Part shown: piece by piece, positions 38,661 through 49,254 of the stretch
How the letters are laid out: each line of letters starts with the position of its first letter
Numbering within the stretch: position 1 is the stretch's first letter
Source of the DNA: Pseudomonas delhiensis
GTDB lineage: Bacteria > Pseudomonadota > Gammaproteobacteria > Pseudomonadales > Pseudomonadaceae
NCBI RefSeq assembly: GCF_900187975.1
Contig: NZ_FZPC01000008.1
Span: 51,930-115,929, forward strand
Length of the DNA: 64,000 nucleotides
Direction: 5' to 3'
The notes under the pieces: generated by a model
The model's input: only the letters and a program-made list of their open reading frames with translations
The model's database searches: none
What the model was told of the DNA's origin: nothing
Made by a program: the position numbers and the translations under genes

Positions 38661-39600
38661 ACGAAGCGACACCCTTCCCGACGATTATCGCCAGGCGCTG
38701 GCCGCCGGCTGGCTGCCCATCAGCGAAGTGGCGCGGCGCACCGGGGTGAACCCGGTGACGCTGCGCGCCTGGGAGCGCCGCTACGGGCTGGTCGTCCCCC
38801 AGCGCACCGCCAAGGGTCACCGCCTGTACTCCACCGAGCAGTTGGAGCGCATCCGCCACGTCCTCACCTGGCTGGAGCGCGGCGTGGCGGTGGGCAAGGT
38901 GCGCGACCTGCTCGACGAACCGCCACGGGCGGCGGCCGCAACCCATTCGCCCTGGGACGACCTGCGCCAGCAGGCGCTGGGCGCCATCGCCCGGCTCGAC
39001 GAACAGCGCCTGGACGAGCTGTTCAACGGCGCCCTGTCGATCTACCCGGCGCAGACGCTGTGCGAGCACCTGATGCTGCCGCTGCAGCGCGACCTCCAGC
39101 AGCGCTGGCAGGGCCAGTTCGGCAGCGGCCTGGAGCGCCTGCTCTACCATTCCTGGCTGCGCAGCAAGCTCGGCGGCCGCCTGTACCACTACAACCGCCA
39201 GCAGCAGGGGCGGCCACTGCTGCTGGCGAACCAGTCGGAGCACCCGCGGGAGACCGGCCACTGGCTGTGCGCCTGGCTGGCCAGCGCCGCCGGCTGCCCG
39301 GTGCAGGTGTTCGACGGCCCGCTGTCCTGCGCCGAGATCGCCCTGGTCGAACAGCGCCTGAACCCGCGCGCCCTGCTCCTCTACTCCGACCAGAGCCTGA
39401 GCCCGACGCACCTGGCGCGCCTGCTCGACGGCTGCATCTGCCCCACCCTGCTGGTGGGCGCCAGCGTGAACATCCACGCGCGGGAGCTGGCCGACCTGCA
39501 GCGCGGCAGCCACCCGGGGCTGCACCTGGCGCAGGACCCGCTGCAGGCGCGCGCCACCCTGCAGGCGCTGGGCCTGCTCAACGGCGGGGGCGGCGAATGA
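38650..39600 (+). CDS. MerR-family light-response regulator (LitR/PplR type, class II)
   Basis: A 316-residue regulator: N-terminal MerR winged helix (LPISEVARRTGVNPVTLRAW, ERRYGLVVPQRTAKGHRLYS), a helical middle domain (QTLCEHLMLPLQRDLQQRW) and a Rossmann-like C-terminal domain like the cobalamin-binding part of LitR/CarH. The clear His motif for B12 is not evident (SEHPRETGHWLCAW stands in its place), which fits the class II PplR proteins that act with LOV photoreceptors. It sits between rudS and phrB and overlaps both, and TGTACA repeats lie in front of the operon. Autoregulation is likely. Confidence 0.82.
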   Translation: MPSERSDTLPDDYRQALAAGWLPISEVARRTGVNPVTLRAWERRYGLVVPQRTAKGHRLYSTEQLERIRHVLTWLERGVAVGKVRDLLDEPPRAAAATHSPWDDLRQQALGAIARLDEQRLDELFNGALSIYPAQTLCEHLMLPLQRDLQQRWQGQFGSGLERLLYHSWLRSKLGGRLYHYNRQQQGRPLLLANQSEHPRETGHWLCAWLASAAGCPVQVFDGPLSCAEIALVEQRLNPRALLLYSDQSLSPTHLARLLDGCICPTLLVGASVNIHARELADLQRGSHPGLHLAQDPLQARATLQALGLLNGGGGE

Positions 39601-41069
39601 GGCGCCAACTGCTCTGGCTGCGCAGCGACCTGCGCGTGCACGACAACACCGCCCTGGCCGCCGCGGCGCAGGCCGGCCCGGTCATCGCCTGCTACCTGCT
39701 AAGCCCCGGCCAGTGGCGCGCCCACGACGACTCGCCGAACAAGGTCGACTTCTGGTTGCGCAACCTGCAGGCGCTGCGGCACGACCTGGCGCGGCTGAAC
39801 ATCCCGCTGCTGTTGCGCGAGGCGGATACCTGGGGCCAGGCTTCCGAAGTCCTGCTGCAGCTGTGCCAAACGCTGGGCATCGCCGCGGTACGGGTGAACG
39901 AGGAATACGGCCTCCACGAAAGCCGCCGCGACGAGGCGGTGAAGCGGCGCCTGGCCGAAGCCGGGGTGGGCTTCCACAGCCACCTGGACCAGTTGTTCTT
40001 CGCCCCCGGCAGCCTGCTCACCCGCGGCGGCACCTACTTCCAGGTCTTCAGCCAGTTCCGCAAGCTCTGCTACCAGCGCCTGGCCAGCGCCCTGCCCGCC
40101 TGCCTGCCGGCGCCGCCAGCGCAGGCGCCACTGGACGTGGCCAGCGACCCCGTGCCCGAGGAACTGCCCGGCTTCGCGCCCAGCGCCGCCCAGGCACGGG
40201 AGTTCTGGCCCGCCGGGGAAAAGGCCGCCGGCGAGCGCCTGGCCGGCTTCGCCGAGGACGACCTGGCGCACTACCACGAACGACGCGACCGCCCGGACCT
40301 GGACGGCACCAGCCAGCTCTCCGCCTACCTGGCCGCCGGCGTGCTCTCGCCGCGCCAGTGCCTGCACGCGGCACTGGCGAACAACCGCGGCGAGTTCGAG
40401 AGCGGCGGCCCGGGCCCCGTGGCCTGGATCAACGAGCTGCTCTGGCGCGAGTTCTACAAGCACATCCTGGTCGGCTTCCCGCAGGTCAGCCGCGGCCGCG
40501 CCTTCCGCGCGCAGACCGAGGCGCTGCCCTGGCGCCACGCGCCGGCGGACCTGGAGGCCTGGCAGCAGGGGCGTACCGGCTTCCCCATCATCGATGCGGC
40601 GATGCGCCAGTTGCTGGCCACCGGCTGGATGCACAACCGCCTGCGCATGCTCACGGCCATGTTCCTCAGCAAGAACCTGCTGATCGACTGGCGCGAAGGC
40701 GAACGCTGGTTCATGCGCCACCTGGTCGACGGCGACCTGGCGGCGAACAACGGCGGCTGGCAATGGAGCGCCTCCACCGGCACCGACGCCGCGCCCTACT
40801 TCCGCCTGTTCAACCCGCTGGCACAGTCGCGCCGCTTCGATCCCCACGGGCGCTTCCTGCGCCAGTGGCTGCCGGAGCTGGCGCAACTGGACGGCGAAAG
40901 CCTGCACGAACCATCGCGCCTGGGACTGTTCGGCGCCCCCGGATACCCAGCGCCGATGCTCGACCTGGCAGCCAGCCGCGAGCGGGTGCTGGAGGCTTTC
41001 CGCAATCTGCCGGGGGCTGAATCCGCCCAGGCGAGCACGGCTTCTCGTAGGAGCGAGGGAGACGCCTAG
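39597..41069 (+). CDS. phrB: Deoxyribodipyrimidine photolyase (CPD photolyase)
   Basis: A 490-residue photolyase. N-terminal antenna domain (LLWLRSDLRVHDNTALAAAA), then the FAD domain with TSQLSAYLAAGVLSPRQCLH, WINELLWREFYKHIL, FPIIDAAMRQLLATGWMHNR, the RMLTAMFLSKNLLIDWREGE block and GGWQWSASTGTDAAPYFRLF, which includes photoreduction tryptophans. It splits UV-induced pyrimidine dimers with blue light. Its start overlaps the regulator stop (ATGA). The last ~10 codons (SRRSEGDA end) lie in a GTAGGAGCG repeat, so the original C-terminus may have been replaced. Confidence 0.95.
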   Translation: MRRQLLWLRSDLRVHDNTALAAAAQAGPVIACYLLSPGQWRAHDDSPNKVDFWLRNLQALRHDLARLNIPLLLREADTWGQASEVLLQLCQTLGIAAVRVNEEYGLHESRRDEAVKRRLAEAGVGFHSHLDQLFFAPGSLLTRGGTYFQVFSQFRKLCYQRLASALPACLPAPPAQAPLDVASDPVPEELPGFAPSAAQAREFWPAGEKAAGERLAGFAEDDLAHYHERRDRPDLDGTSQLSAYLAAGVLSPRQCLHAALANNRGEFESGGPGPVAWINELLWREFYKHILVGFPQVSRGRAFRAQTEALPWRHAPADLEAWQQGRTGFPIIDAAMRQLLATGWMHNRLRMLTAMFLSKNLLIDWREGERWFMRHLVDGDLAANNGGWQWSASTGTDAAPYFRLFNPLAQSRRFDPHGRFLRQWLPELAQLDGESLHEPSRLGLFGAPGYPAPMLDLAASRERVLEAFRNLPGAESAQASTASRRSEGDA

Positions 41070-41134
41070 TTCTTGCTCGCGAATGAGCCCCGCAGCGGAG
41101 TCTGTTCGCGAGCAAGCTCGCTCCTACGAAGAGC
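41041..41134. repeat. GTAGGAGCG inverted repeat overlapping the phrB stop
   Basis: Arms TCGTAGGAGCGAG (about 41045-41057) and CTCGCTCCTACGA (41118-41130) flank GCTCGCGAAT / TTCGCGAGCA motifs. The phrB stop (41067-41069) lies inside. Further partial repeats with GCGGATCTCATCCGCGAAT and TTATCCGCCGT continue to about 41262. The 270-bp gap holds no gene. Confidence 0.75.
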
Positions 41135-41293
41135 ACCCCGGATGCGGTGCTACCCGCTCCTACATGGGAACGACGTGGGCGAGACGTCGGAGCGGATCTC
41201 ATCCGCGAATCGTGCCGGGTTATCCGCCGTCGGCCGGAACACTAATGTCCGCCCTACGGATTTCCGGAGAATGGCTCGTAAACCCAGGGCATG

Positions 41294-41322
41294 AAAAAAC
41301 CGGCCACCTGGGCCGGTTTTTT
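41294..41322. terminator. Bidirectional Rho-independent terminator
   Basis: AAAAAACCGGCC-ACCTG-GGCCGGTTTTTT is symmetric and can end pagL on the minus strand (15 bp after its stop) and the phrB operon on the plus strand. Confidence 0.93.
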
Positions 41323-41337
41323 CGTACAGCAAAACTC

Positions 41338-41862
41338 TTACAGCGGATGGCTGTAGAACAGGCTGTAGGACTCGATGCCGTCGTTGGGCATCGACAGCCC
41401 GGCATTCGAGTAGTGGATGGCGCGGATGCCCACCGACTGGCCGCCGACGAACTTCAGGCCGAAGCCCAGGCGGTCCTCGAAGGCGAAGGCGCTGCCCAGG
41501 TCATGGTCGCCGACCTCGGAGCCGCTGAAGCCGGCGACGCCGATGCCGGCCTCGATGAAGGGCTTCACGCTGTCGCCGTTGAACTGGTAGACGAACACCG
41601 GCGAGAAGGACAGCGAATAACGGGCACCCGCGCGGTCGCCGGCGCCCCAGTAGGTGACGCCGGTGTCCCAGTAGCCGGTCAGGTGGCCGGTACTGCTTTG
41701 CCACCAGGTCTTGTCCCAATCGAAACTCGCGCCCAGGCGCAGGGTCATGTCACCCTGGCCGGTGGCACCTGCCGCGGCGGTCAGATTCGCCGCCTGCGCT
41801 GCGCCGGCTGCACCCACCATCATGATTGCGGCCAAGGCGGCCTGCGAGAGTAGCTTCTTCAT
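41338..41862 (-). CDS. pagL: Lipid A 3-O-deacylase PagL
   Basis: A 174-residue outer-membrane enzyme: signal peptide (LLSQAALAAIMMVGAAGAAQA) and an eight-strand barrel. The catalytic signature RAIHYSNAGLSMPNDGIESY has the His-Ser-Asn of PagL, and the protein ends in YSLFYSHPL with penultimate barrel aromatics. It removes the 3-linked hydroxy-acyl chain from lipid A, lowering endotoxin recognition. A TATAAT on the minus strand (41915-41920) may be its -10. Position next to phrB matches P. aeruginosa. Confidence 0.92.
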   Translation of the reverse strand: MKKLLSQAALAAIMMVGAAGAAQAANLTAAAGATGQGDMTLRLGASFDWDKTWWQSSTGHLTGYWDTGVTYWGAGDRAGARYSLSFSPVFVYQFNGDSVKPFIEAGIGVAGFSGSEVGDHDLGSAFAFEDRLGFGLKFVGGQSVGIRAIHYSNAGLSMPNDGIESYSLFYSHPL

Positions 41863-41988
41863 CGAAAGATCCTTATGGATAAGCTGAATGAAAAATCCCC
41901 GCGAATAGCTAACGATTATAAGGCGAATTGCCAGATCAGGCCTGGGAATTGTCAGCAGATTGTTACGCCTCTTCAGAATCTGCTTTGC

Positions 41989-42783
41989 TCAATCGGCAAA
42001 AAATCTGACCGATCCATCAAGGCCCCACAACACCGGCAACACCCTTTCGAACATCTCGACCGCCCCGCTGGTGAAGAAGTGCGTTTTTTTTGCCGGCCCC
42101 AGTGCCTGCAGGCCACGGCTGGCCAGCGATGCCTGCAGGTGGCGGGCCACGGCGGCGCCGGTGTCGATCAGCGATACCCCGCTGGGCAGCATCCGGCCCA
42201 GCAGCGGGCGCAGGAAGGGGTAATGGGTGCAGCCGAGGATCAGGGTGTCGCAGCCCTCGGCCAGCAGCGGCTCGACGAAGCCCTGGAGCAGTTCGCGGGT
42301 CTGCGGCCCGTCCAGGTCGCCGGCCTCGATGCGCTCGACCAGCCCCGGGCAGGGCTGGGTGATTACCCGCACGTCGCTGGCGAAGCGGTCGAGCAGCGCG
42401 GCGAAGCGCGCGCTCTTCAAGGTGCCGGTGGTGGCCAGCACGCCGACCACGCCGCTGCGGGTCGCCGCCGCGGCCGGCTTCACCGCCGGTTCCATGGCCA
42501 GGATCGGCAGTTGTGGATAACGCTCCCGCAGGTCGGAGGCGGCCGCCGCGGTGGCGGTGTTGCAGGCCAGCACCAGGGCCTTGCAGTCCTGGGCGATGAG
42601 GAATTCGGCGATGCGCCGGCAGCGCTCGCGGATGTATTCCGGGGTTTTCTCGCCGTAGGGCACGTGGCCGCAGTCGGCCAGGTACACCAGCGATTCGCCG
42701 GGCAGCCGCGCGCGGATCTCGCGCAGCACCGAAAGGCCGCCGACGCCGGAGTCGAAGACGCCTATCGGCCGCTCGTCAGCCAT
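41989..42783 (-). CDS. murI: Glutamate racemase
   Basis: A 264-residue racemase beginning [20 protein letters not shown]. Both catalytic cysteines are present, in [13 protein letters not shown] and [14 protein letters not shown], with Asp in the DSG motif. It supplies D-glutamate for peptidoglycan. Last gene of the hemA-prfA-prmC-moeB-murI operon; its start overlaps the moeB stop by 8 bp. Confidence 0.95.
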   Translation of the reverse strand: MADERPIGVFDSGVGGLSVLREIRARLPGESLVYLADCGHVPYGEKTPEYIRERCRRIAEFLIAQDCKALVLACNTATAAAASDLRERYPQLPILAMEPAVKPAAAATRSGVVGVLATTGTLKSARFAALLDRFASDVRVITQPCPGLVERIEAGDLDGPQTRELLQGFVEPLLAEGCDTLILGCTHYPFLRPLLGRMLPSGVSLIDTGAAVARHLQASLASRGLQALGPAKKTHFFTSGAVEMFERVLPVLWGLDGSVRFFAD

Positions 42784-43531
42784 GCGTTACGCCGCAGACC
42801 GAGCACTGCGGGTCGCGCTTCACGCGCAGCTCGCGGAAGCGCGTGCCCAAGGCATCCACCAGCAGCAGGCGGCCCACCAGCGGCTCGCCGAAGCCGGCCA
42901 GCAGCTTCAGCGCCTCCAGCGCCTGCAGGCTGCCCACCAGGCCCACCAGCGGCCCGGCCACGCCGGCCTCGCTGCAGGTCAGCTCGGCTTCGCTGCCATG
43001 GCCGTAGAGGCAGTGGTAGCAGGGGCTGTCGTCGCGGCGCGGGTCGAACACCGAGAGCTGGCCTTCCAGGCGGATGGCCGCGCCGCTGACCAGCGGCTTG
43101 CCGGCGGCGACGCAGGCGGCGTTGACCGCCTCGCGGGTGGAGAAGTTGTCGCAGCAGTCCAGCACCAGGTCGACCTGGGCCAGCACCGCGGCCAGGGAAT
43201 CCCCGTCCAGCGCCTGGCGGTGCGGCACCAGCTTCACCTGCGGGTTGATGGCGGCCAGGCGGGCCATGGCCGAGTCCACCTTGCTGCGCCCGACCTGGGT
43301 GCTGTCGTGCACCACCTGGCGCTGCAGGTTGGTCACGTCGACGCTGTCGAAGTCGGCCAGGTGCAGCTCGCCGACGCCGGCCGCGGCCAGGTACAGCGCC
43401 ACCGGCGAGCCCAGGCCGCCGAGGCCGACGATCAGCGCGCGGGCGTTCTTCAGGCGCAGCTGGCCGTCGATGTCGATCTGCGGCAGGAGGATCTGCCGGC
43501 TGTAGCGCAGCAGTTCTTCGTCGTTCAACAT
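42776..43531 (-). CDS. moeB: MoeB/ThiF-family adenylyltransferase
   Basis: A 251-residue E1-like enzyme. [19 protein letters not shown] opens the protein, [21 protein letters not shown] is the ATP-binding motif, [17 protein letters not shown] follows, and the zinc site is formed by CYHC and, at the C-terminus, CSVC. It activates the C-terminal glycine of MoaD (molybdopterin synthase) or a related sulfur carrier. Overlaps prmC by 7 bp and murI by 8 bp. Confidence 0.92.
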   Translation of the reverse strand: MLNDEELLRYSRQILLPQIDIDGQLRLKNARALIVGLGGLGSPVALYLAAAGVGELHLADFDSVDVTNLQRQVVHDSTQVGRSKVDSAMARLAAINPQVKLVPHRQALDGDSLAAVLAQVDLVLDCCDNFSTREAVNAACVAAGKPLVSGAAIRLEGQLSVFDPRRDDSPCYHCLYGHGSEAELTCSEAGVAGPLVGLVGSLQALEALKLLAGFGEPLVGRLLLVDALGTRFRELRVKRDPQCSVCGVTHG

Positions 43532-44355
43532 GGCAGGCGCCCCAGGCTGATGCGTTCATGGCCGCCGAGGTCGCGGCGGCTTTCCACCTCGCGGAAACCG
43601 TTGCCCAGCAGCAGGTCGCGCACCGCCGGGCCCTGGTCGTAGCCGTGCTCCAGCAGCAGCCAGCCGCCCGGTTCCAGGAAGCGCGGGGCCTGGCCGACGA
43701 TCAGGCGGATGTCGTCGAGGCCGTCGGCGCCGGCCACCAGCGCGCTCTTCGGCTCGAAGCGCACGTCGCCCTGCTGCAGGTGCGGGTCGCTGCCGGGGAT
43801 GTACGGCGGGTTGCCGACGATCAGGGCGAAGCGCTCGCCTTCCAGGGCGGAGAACCAGTGGCTCTGGCGGAAGCCGACGTTGGCCAGGCGCAGGCGCTCG
43901 CGGTTGCGCTCGGCCAGGGCCACGGCCTCGGGAATGCGGTCGACGCCGGTGACCTGCCAGCTCAGGCGCTCGCAGGCCAGGGCCAGGGCGATGGCGCCGG
44001 TGCCGGTGCCCAGGTCGAGCACCCGCGCCGGGCTGGCCGGCACCAGTTGCAGGGCGGCTTCCACCAGCAGCTCGGTGTCCGGCCGCGGGATCAGGGTGTG
44101 CGGCGCCACTTCCAGGTCCAGGCTCCAGAAGCCCTGGCGGCCAAGGATGTAGGCCACCGGTTCGCCGGCGCGGCGGCGCGCCAGCCAGCCTTCGAAGCGC
44201 TCACGCACCTCGCGGTCGACCACCCGCTCCGGCCAGGTGCGCAGGAAGCTGCGCGGCTTGCCCAGGGCGGCGGCCAGCAGCAGCTCGGCGTCCAGGCGCG
44301 CGCTGGGCGAGTCGGGCAATTGCGCTTCGGCGAGCAGGGTCATGATGGTGGCCAT
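43525..44355 (-). CDS. prmC: Release-factor glutamine methyltransferase
   Basis: A 276-residue enzyme with the helical N-terminal domain, RVLDLGTGTGAIALALA (AdoMet site) and FALIVGNPPYIPGSDPHL (NPPY, Gln recognition). It methylates the GGQ glutamine of RF1 and RF2. It lies 6 bp after prfA, its own substrate gene, an ancient arrangement. Confidence 0.95.
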   Translation of the reverse strand: MATIMTLLAEAQLPDSPSARLDAELLLAAALGKPRSFLRTWPERVVDREVRERFEGWLARRRAGEPVAYILGRQGFWSLDLEVAPHTLIPRPDTELLVEAALQLVPASPARVLDLGTGTGAIALALACERLSWQVTGVDRIPEAVALAERNRERLRLANVGFRQSHWFSALEGERFALIVGNPPYIPGSDPHLQQGDVRFEPKSALVAGADGLDDIRLIVGQAPRFLEPGGWLLLEHGYDQGPAVRDLLLGNGFREVESRRDLGGHERISLGRLPC

Positions 44356-44361
44356 GGCGCC

Positions 44362-45444
44362 TCAATCTCCCAGGGCGGCCAACTGGTCGGCCTGGTATTC
44401 CTGCAACAGCGGCTCGATCACCTGTTCCACTTCGCCCTCCATGACTTCGCCCAGGGAGTACAGGGTGAGGTTGATGCGGTGGTCGGTGACCCGCCCCTGC
44501 GGGAAATTGTAGGTGCGAATGCGCTCGGAGCGGTCGCCCGAGCCCACCAGCAGCTTGCGGGTGCTGGCGATGGCCTGCTGCGCCGCGGCCTGCTGCTGGT
44601 CGTTGAGCTTGGCCGCCAGCCAGGCCATGGCCTTGGCGCGGTTCTTGTGCTGCGAACGCTCTTCCTGGCACTCCACCACGATGCCCGAGGGGATGTGGGT
44701 GATGCGCACGGCCGAGTCGGTCTTGTTCACGTGCTGGCCGCCGGCGCCGGAGGAGCGGTAGGTGTCTACCCGCAGGTCGGCCGGGTTGATCTCGATGGCC
44801 GCCTGCTCGTCGGGTTCCGGCAGCACCGCCACGGTGCAGGCGGAGGTGTGGATGCGACCCTGGGACTCGGTCGCCGGCACGCGCTGCACGCGGTGCGCGC
44901 CGGATTCGAACTTGAGCTTGGCGTAGACGCTGTCGCCCTCGACGCGGGCGATCACTTCCTTGTAGCCGCCGTGCTCGCCCTCGTTCTCCGAGAGCACCTC
45001 GACGCGCCAGCCCTGGCGCTCGGCATAGCGCGAGTACATGCGGAACAGGTCGCCGGAGAAGATCGCCGCCTCGTCGCCGCCGGTGCCGGCGCGGATTTCC
45101 AGGAACACGTTGCGCCCGTCGTTCGGGTCCCTGGGCAGCAGCATGCGCTGCAGGCGGTCTTCCAGCTCGGCCAGGGAGGCCCTGGCGCTGGCGACCTCTT
45201 CCTCGGCCATCTCGCGCAGGTCCGGGTCACTGTCCTTGAGCAGCGCCTGGGCGCCCTCGAGGTCGGCCTGGGTCTTGCGGAAGTCGCGGAACGCCAGGAT
45301 CACCGGTTCGACTTCGGCGAACTCGCGGGAATAGGCGCGGAACTTGGTCTGGTCGCTGATCACCTCGGCGTCGCCGAGCAGAGCGGTGAGCTCCTCGTAG
45401 CGGTCGCTGAGGTTGTCCAGCTTGGTCAGCAGGGAGGCTTTCAT
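44362..45444 (-). CDS. prfA: Peptide chain release factor 1
   Basis: 360 residues, standard RF1 length. The stop-codon-reading region includes [17 protein letters not shown], and the catalytic loop [20 protein letters not shown] carries GGQ. It ends translation at UAA and UAG. Its start overlaps the hemA stop by 4 bp. Confidence 0.96.
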   Translation of the reverse strand: MKASLLTKLDNLSDRYEELTALLGDAEVISDQTKFRAYSREFAEVEPVILAFRDFRKTQADLEGAQALLKDSDPDLREMAEEEVASARASLAELEDRLQRMLLPRDPNDGRNVFLEIRAGTGGDEAAIFSGDLFRMYSRYAERQGWRVEVLSENEGEHGGYKEVIARVEGDSVYAKLKFESGAHRVQRVPATESQGRIHTSACTVAVLPEPDEQAAIEINPADLRVDTYRSSGAGGQHVNKTDSAVRITHIPSGIVVECQEERSQHKNRAKAMAWLAAKLNDQQQAAAQQAIASTRKLLVGSGDRSERIRTYNFPQGRVTDHRINLTLYSLGEVMEGEVEQVIEPLLQEYQADQLAALGD

Positions 45445-46709
45445 CGCTTCTCAGTGCCCTCCTCGAGGGCGAACAGTTCCTGCGCCAGGGCCAGCGCATC
45501 GATGCGGCCCTCGGCGGAGAGTTTCTTCATCTGCACGCTGGGCGCGTGCAGCAGCTTGTTGGTCAGGCCGCGGGCCAGCTGGGCGAGGATGTCGCCGGGG
45601 TCGCCGCCGTTGGCCAGCAGGCGCTGGGCCTTCTGCAGTTCCTCGTCGCGCAGGCGCTCGGCCTGCTGGCGGTAGGCGCGCAGCACGTCCACCGCGGCCA
45701 GCTCGCGCAGGCGCTGCATGAACTCGACGACGCCCTCGCCGACCAGTTCCTCGGCGGCCTGGGCCGCGCCCTGGCGGCTCTTGAGGTTCTCGGCGACCAC
45801 TTCGTGGAGGTCGTCGACGCTATAGAGGTAGACGTCGTCCAGCTCGCCGACTTCCGGCTCGATATCGCGCGGCACGGCGATGTCGACCATGAACATCGGC
45901 TTGTGCCGGCGCTGCTTGAGCGCCCGCTCCACCGCGCCCTTGCCGAGGATCGGCAACTGGCTGGCGGTGGAGCTGATGACGATGTCGCTGTGCGCCAGGT
46001 GCTCGGGCATGTCCGCCAGCAGGATGGCCTCGGCGCCCAGCTCCTGGGCCAGCAGGCTGGCGCGTTCGAGGGTGCGGTTGGCCACCACGATGCGCTTCAC
46101 GCCCTGCTCGTGCAGGTGGCGGGCGACCAGGGTGATGGTCTCGCCGGCGCCGATCAGCAGCGCCTGGCTGCGGTGCAGGTCGCTGAAGATCTGCCGCGCC
46201 AGGCTGACCGCGGCGAAGGCCACCGACACCGGGTTCTCGCCGATGGCGGTGTCGGTGCGCACGGTCTTGGCGGTGCTGAAGGTGGCCTGGAACAGGCGAC
46301 CGAGCATCGGGCCTATGGTGCCGGCCTCGCGGGCCACGGCGTAGGCGGACTTCATCTGGCCGAGGATCTGCGGCTCGCCCAGCACCATGGAGTCCAGGCC
46401 GGCGGCCACGCGCATCATGTGGCGCACCGCGTCCTCGTCCTCGTGCACGTAGGCGCAGCTGCGCAGCTCGTCCAGGCTCAGGCGGTGGTAGTCGGCCAGC
46501 CAGGCCAGCACGTCCTCGGCCTCCGGGTGCTCCAGCTCCAGGTAGAGTTCGCTGCGGTTGCAGGTGGAAAGGATCGCCGCCTCGCGGCTGGCGGTCAGCC
46601 GGCAGAGCAACTGCAGGGCCTCGACCATCTGCCCGGGCGTGAACGCCACGCGCTCACGGACGGCCACCGAAGCTGTCTTGTGGTTGATGCCAAGGGCAAT
46701 GAAGGCCAT
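45441..46709 (-). CDS. hemA: Glutamyl-tRNA reductase
   Basis: A 422-residue enzyme starting [20 protein letters not shown]. It has the catalytic cysteine in [15 protein letters not shown], the [20 protein letters not shown] segment, the NADPH site [20 protein letters not shown] and a C-terminal dimerisation helix. It makes glutamate-1-semialdehyde, the first committed tetrapyrrole precursor. First gene of its operon, divergent from the TPR lipoprotein gene over 190 bp. Confidence 0.96.
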   Translation of the reverse strand: MAFIALGINHKTASVAVRERVAFTPGQMVEALQLLCRLTASREAAILSTCNRSELYLELEHPEAEDVLAWLADYHRLSLDELRSCAYVHEDEDAVRHMMRVAAGLDSMVLGEPQILGQMKSAYAVAREAGTIGPMLGRLFQATFSTAKTVRTDTAIGENPVSVAFAAVSLARQIFSDLHRSQALLIGAGETITLVARHLHEQGVKRIVVANRTLERASLLAQELGAEAILLADMPEHLAHSDIVISSTASQLPILGKGAVERALKQRRHKPMFMVDIAVPRDIEPEVGELDDVYLYSVDDLHEVVAENLKSRQGAAQAAEELVGEGVVEFMQRLRELAAVDVLRAYRQQAERLRDEELQKAQRLLANGGDPGDILAQLARGLTNKLLHAPSVQMKKLSAEGRIDALALAQELFALEEGTEKR

Positions 46710-46899
46710 GCGGGATCGCTGAGGTAATTCGGGAAGCCCGCAATTGTCCTACGTCGACCGGTAGAGGACAACCACCGCAATACAAGCAGTCGATCTGTGC
46801 GTCTATGCTGGGTTTTGGCTGCCCCCACCCCATGGGCTTGCCGAATGGCTTATGTCATGATGGGGCACAACCCGCCGTCCAGGTCCCTCTCTTTCGTCT

Positions 46900-48621
46900 A
46901 TGAACAAATCCCTAGCGCTGCTGACCGCCCTGTTGCTGCTCGGTGGCTGCCAATCCATGCTGCACAAGGAACCGGCGCCGAAGCCGGCCAAGGACAGTGC
47001 GGCCAGCGCGGAGAAGGGCCGCAAGTACGGTTCCTTCAGCGAGGACACCCTGTATTCCCTGCTGGTGGCGGAGATCGCCGGCCAGCGCAACCGCTTCGAC
47101 ATCGCCCTGGCCAACTACGTCGACCAGGCCAGGCAGACCCAGGACCCGGGCGTGGCCGAGCGCGCCTTCCGCATCGCCGAGTACCTGGGCGCCGACCAGG
47201 AAGCCCTGGACACCTCGCTGATTTGGGCCAAGGCCGCCCCCGACGACCTCGACGCGCAGCGCGCCGCCGCCCTGCAGCTGGCGCGCACCGGCCAGTACGA
47301 CGAATCCATGGTGTACATGGAGAAGGTCCTCAACGGCCAGGGCGACACCCACTTCGACTTCCTCGCCCTGTCCGCCGCGGAAACCGACGCCGACACCCGC
47401 GCCGGCCTGCTGCAGAGCTTCGACCGCCTGCTGAAGAAGTACCCCGACAACGGCCAGCTGCTGTTCGGCAAGGCCCTGCTGCTGCAGCAGGACGGCCGCC
47501 CGCAGGAGGCCCTGGGCCTGCTGGAGAGCAAGCCGGCCAGCCGCCATGACGTGGCCCCCATGCTGCTGCGCGCGCGCCTGCTGCAGAGCATGAAGCGCAG
47601 CGACGAGGCCCTGCCGCTGCTCAAGGCCGGCATCAAGGAGCACCCGGACGACAAGCGCGTACGCCTGGCCTACGCCCGCCTGCTGGTGGAGCAGAACCGC
47701 CTGGACGACGCCAAGGCCGAGTTCTCCGCCCTGGTGCAGCAGTTCCCCGACGACGACGACCTGCGCTTCTCCCTGGCCCTGGTGTGCCTGGAAGCCCAGG
47801 CCTGGAACGAGGCCAAGGTCTACCTGCAGGAACTGGTCGAGCGCGACAGCCACACCGACGCCGCGCACTTCAACCTCGGCCGCCTCGCCGAGGAGCAGAA
47901 GGACCCGGAGACCGCGCTCAAGGAATACGCCCAGGTCGGCCCGGGCAACGACTTCCTCCCGGCGCAGCTTCGCCAGAGCGAGATCCTCATGGACTCCGGG
48001 CGCAGCGCGGAAGCCTCGCGGCGCCTGGCCGAGGCCCGCGAGCGCCAGCCCGACTACGCCATCCAGCTGTACCTGATCGAGGCCGAGGGCCTGTCCAACC
48101 GCAACCAGGCCGACCGCGCCTGGCAGGTCATCGAGCAGGGCACCAAGCAGTTCCCCGACGACCTCAACCTGCTCTACACCCGCTCCATGCTGGCGGAGAA
48201 GCGCGACGACCTGGTGCAGATGGAGAAGGACCTGCGCCTGATCATCCAGCGCGAGCCGGACAACGCCATGGCGCTCAACGCCCTGGGCTACACCCTGGCC
48301 GACCGCACCACGCGCTACGACGAGGCCCGCGAGCTGATCCAGAAGGCCCACCAGTTGAACCCGGACGACCCGGCCATCCTCGACAGCCTGGGCTGGGTCA
48401 ACTACCGCCTGGGCAACCTGGACCAGGCCGAGACCTACCTGCGCCAGGCCCTGGAGAAATTCCCCGACCACGAAGTGGCCGCGCACCTGGGCGAAGTGCT
48501 CTGGGCCCGCGGCAAGCAGCGCGAGGCCCGCGAAGTCTGGAGCGCCGCCCTGCAGAACCAGCCCGATAGCCCGGTGCTGCGCGACACCCTGCTGCGCCTG
48601 ACCGGGTCCAAGACCCCCTGA
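46900..48621 (+). CDS. Tetratricopeptide-repeat lipoprotein
   Basis: A 573-residue lipoprotein ([14 protein letters not shown] lipobox) made of many TPR units, for example [37 protein letters not shown] and a C-terminal row ending [20 protein letters not shown]. It probably scaffolds protein complexes at the outer membrane. It is the constant upstream neighbour of lolB and ispE in Pseudomonas. The ribosome site before the ATG at 46900 is weak. Confidence 0.88.
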   Translation: MNKSLALLTALLLLGGCQSMLHKEPAPKPAKDSAASAEKGRKYGSFSEDTLYSLLVAEIAGQRNRFDIALANYVDQARQTQDPGVAERAFRIAEYLGADQEALDTSLIWAKAAPDDLDAQRAAALQLARTGQYDESMVYMEKVLNGQGDTHFDFLALSAAETDADTRAGLLQSFDRLLKKYPDNGQLLFGKALLLQQDGRPQEALGLLESKPASRHDVAPMLLRARLLQSMKRSDEALPLLKAGIKEHPDDKRVRLAYARLLVEQNRLDDAKAEFSALVQQFPDDDDLRFSLALVCLEAQAWNEAKVYLQELVERDSHTDAAHFNLGRLAEEQKDPETALKEYAQVGPGNDFLPAQLRQSEILMDSGRSAEASRRLAEARERQPDYAIQLYLIEAEGLSNRNQADRAWQVIEQGTKQFPDDLNLLYTRSMLAEKRDDLVQMEKDLRLIIQREPDNAMALNALGYTLADRTTRYDEARELIQKAHQLNPDDPAILDSLGWVNYRLGNLDQAETYLRQALEKFPDHEVAAHLGEVLWARGKQREAREVWSAALQNQPDSPVLRDTLLRLTGSKTP

Positions 48622-48629
48622 GATTTCCC

Positions 48630-49253
48630 ATGCGTCTGATTCACGTCCTTGGCGCCGCCGCCCTGCTCCTGCTCAGCGGCTGCGCCGGCTTCACCACCCA
48701 GGAAGCCCTGCAAGGCCAGGGCAACGCCGACAGCTGGAAGACCCACAAGGAACGCGTCGCCGCCCTCGACGGCTGGCAGATCGACGGCAAGGTCGGCATC
48801 CGCGCCCCGAAGGACTCCGGCAGCGGCACCCTGTTCTGGCTGCAACGCCAGGGCTACTACGACATCCGCCTGTCCGGCCCGCTGGGCCGCGGCGCCGCGC
48901 GCCTGACCGGGCGCGAGGGCGCGGTGACACTGGAAGTCGCCGGGCAGGGCCGCTACCAGGCCGAGTCCCCCGAGGCCCTGCTGGAGCAGCAGATGGGCTG
49001 GCGCCTGCCGGTGTCGCACCTGCTCTGGTGGGTACGCGGCCTGCCGGCGCCGGACAGCAAGAGCCGCCTGACCCTCGACAGCGACAGCCGCCTGGCGCGC
49101 CTGGAGCAGGACGGCTGGGACGTGGAATACAGCAGCTACGCCCAGCAGGACGGCTACTGGCTGCCCGAGCGCCTGAAGCTGCACGGCAAGGACCTGGACG
49201 TCACCCTGGTGATCAAGAGCTGGCAGCCGCGCCTGCTCGGCCAGGCCCGCTGA
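48630..49253 (+). CDS. lolB: Outer-membrane lipoprotein receptor LolB
   Basis: A 207-residue lipoprotein ([12 protein letters not shown] lipobox). The LolB fold is seen in [37 protein letters not shown] and the late [20 protein letters not shown]. It receives lipoproteins from LolA and inserts them into the outer membrane. It starts 8 bp after the TPR gene and ends 1 bp before ispE. Confidence 0.94.
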   Translation: MRLIHVLGAAALLLLSGCAGFTTQEALQGQGNADSWKTHKERVAALDGWQIDGKVGIRAPKDSGSGTLFWLQRQGYYDIRLSGPLGRGAARLTGREGAVTLEVAGQGRYQAESPEALLEQQMGWRLPVSHLLWWVRGLPAPDSKSRLTLDSDSRLARLEQDGWDVEYSSYAQQDGYWLPERLKLHGKDLDVTLVIKSWQPRLLGQAR

Positions 49254-49254
49254 C

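Noticed and set aside
38650-39600. B12-dependent (class I) LitR/CarH photoreceptor
   Set aside because: The C-terminal domain aligns in outline, but the cobalamin-binding His motif is not convincing, so a class II PplR-type protein is preferred.
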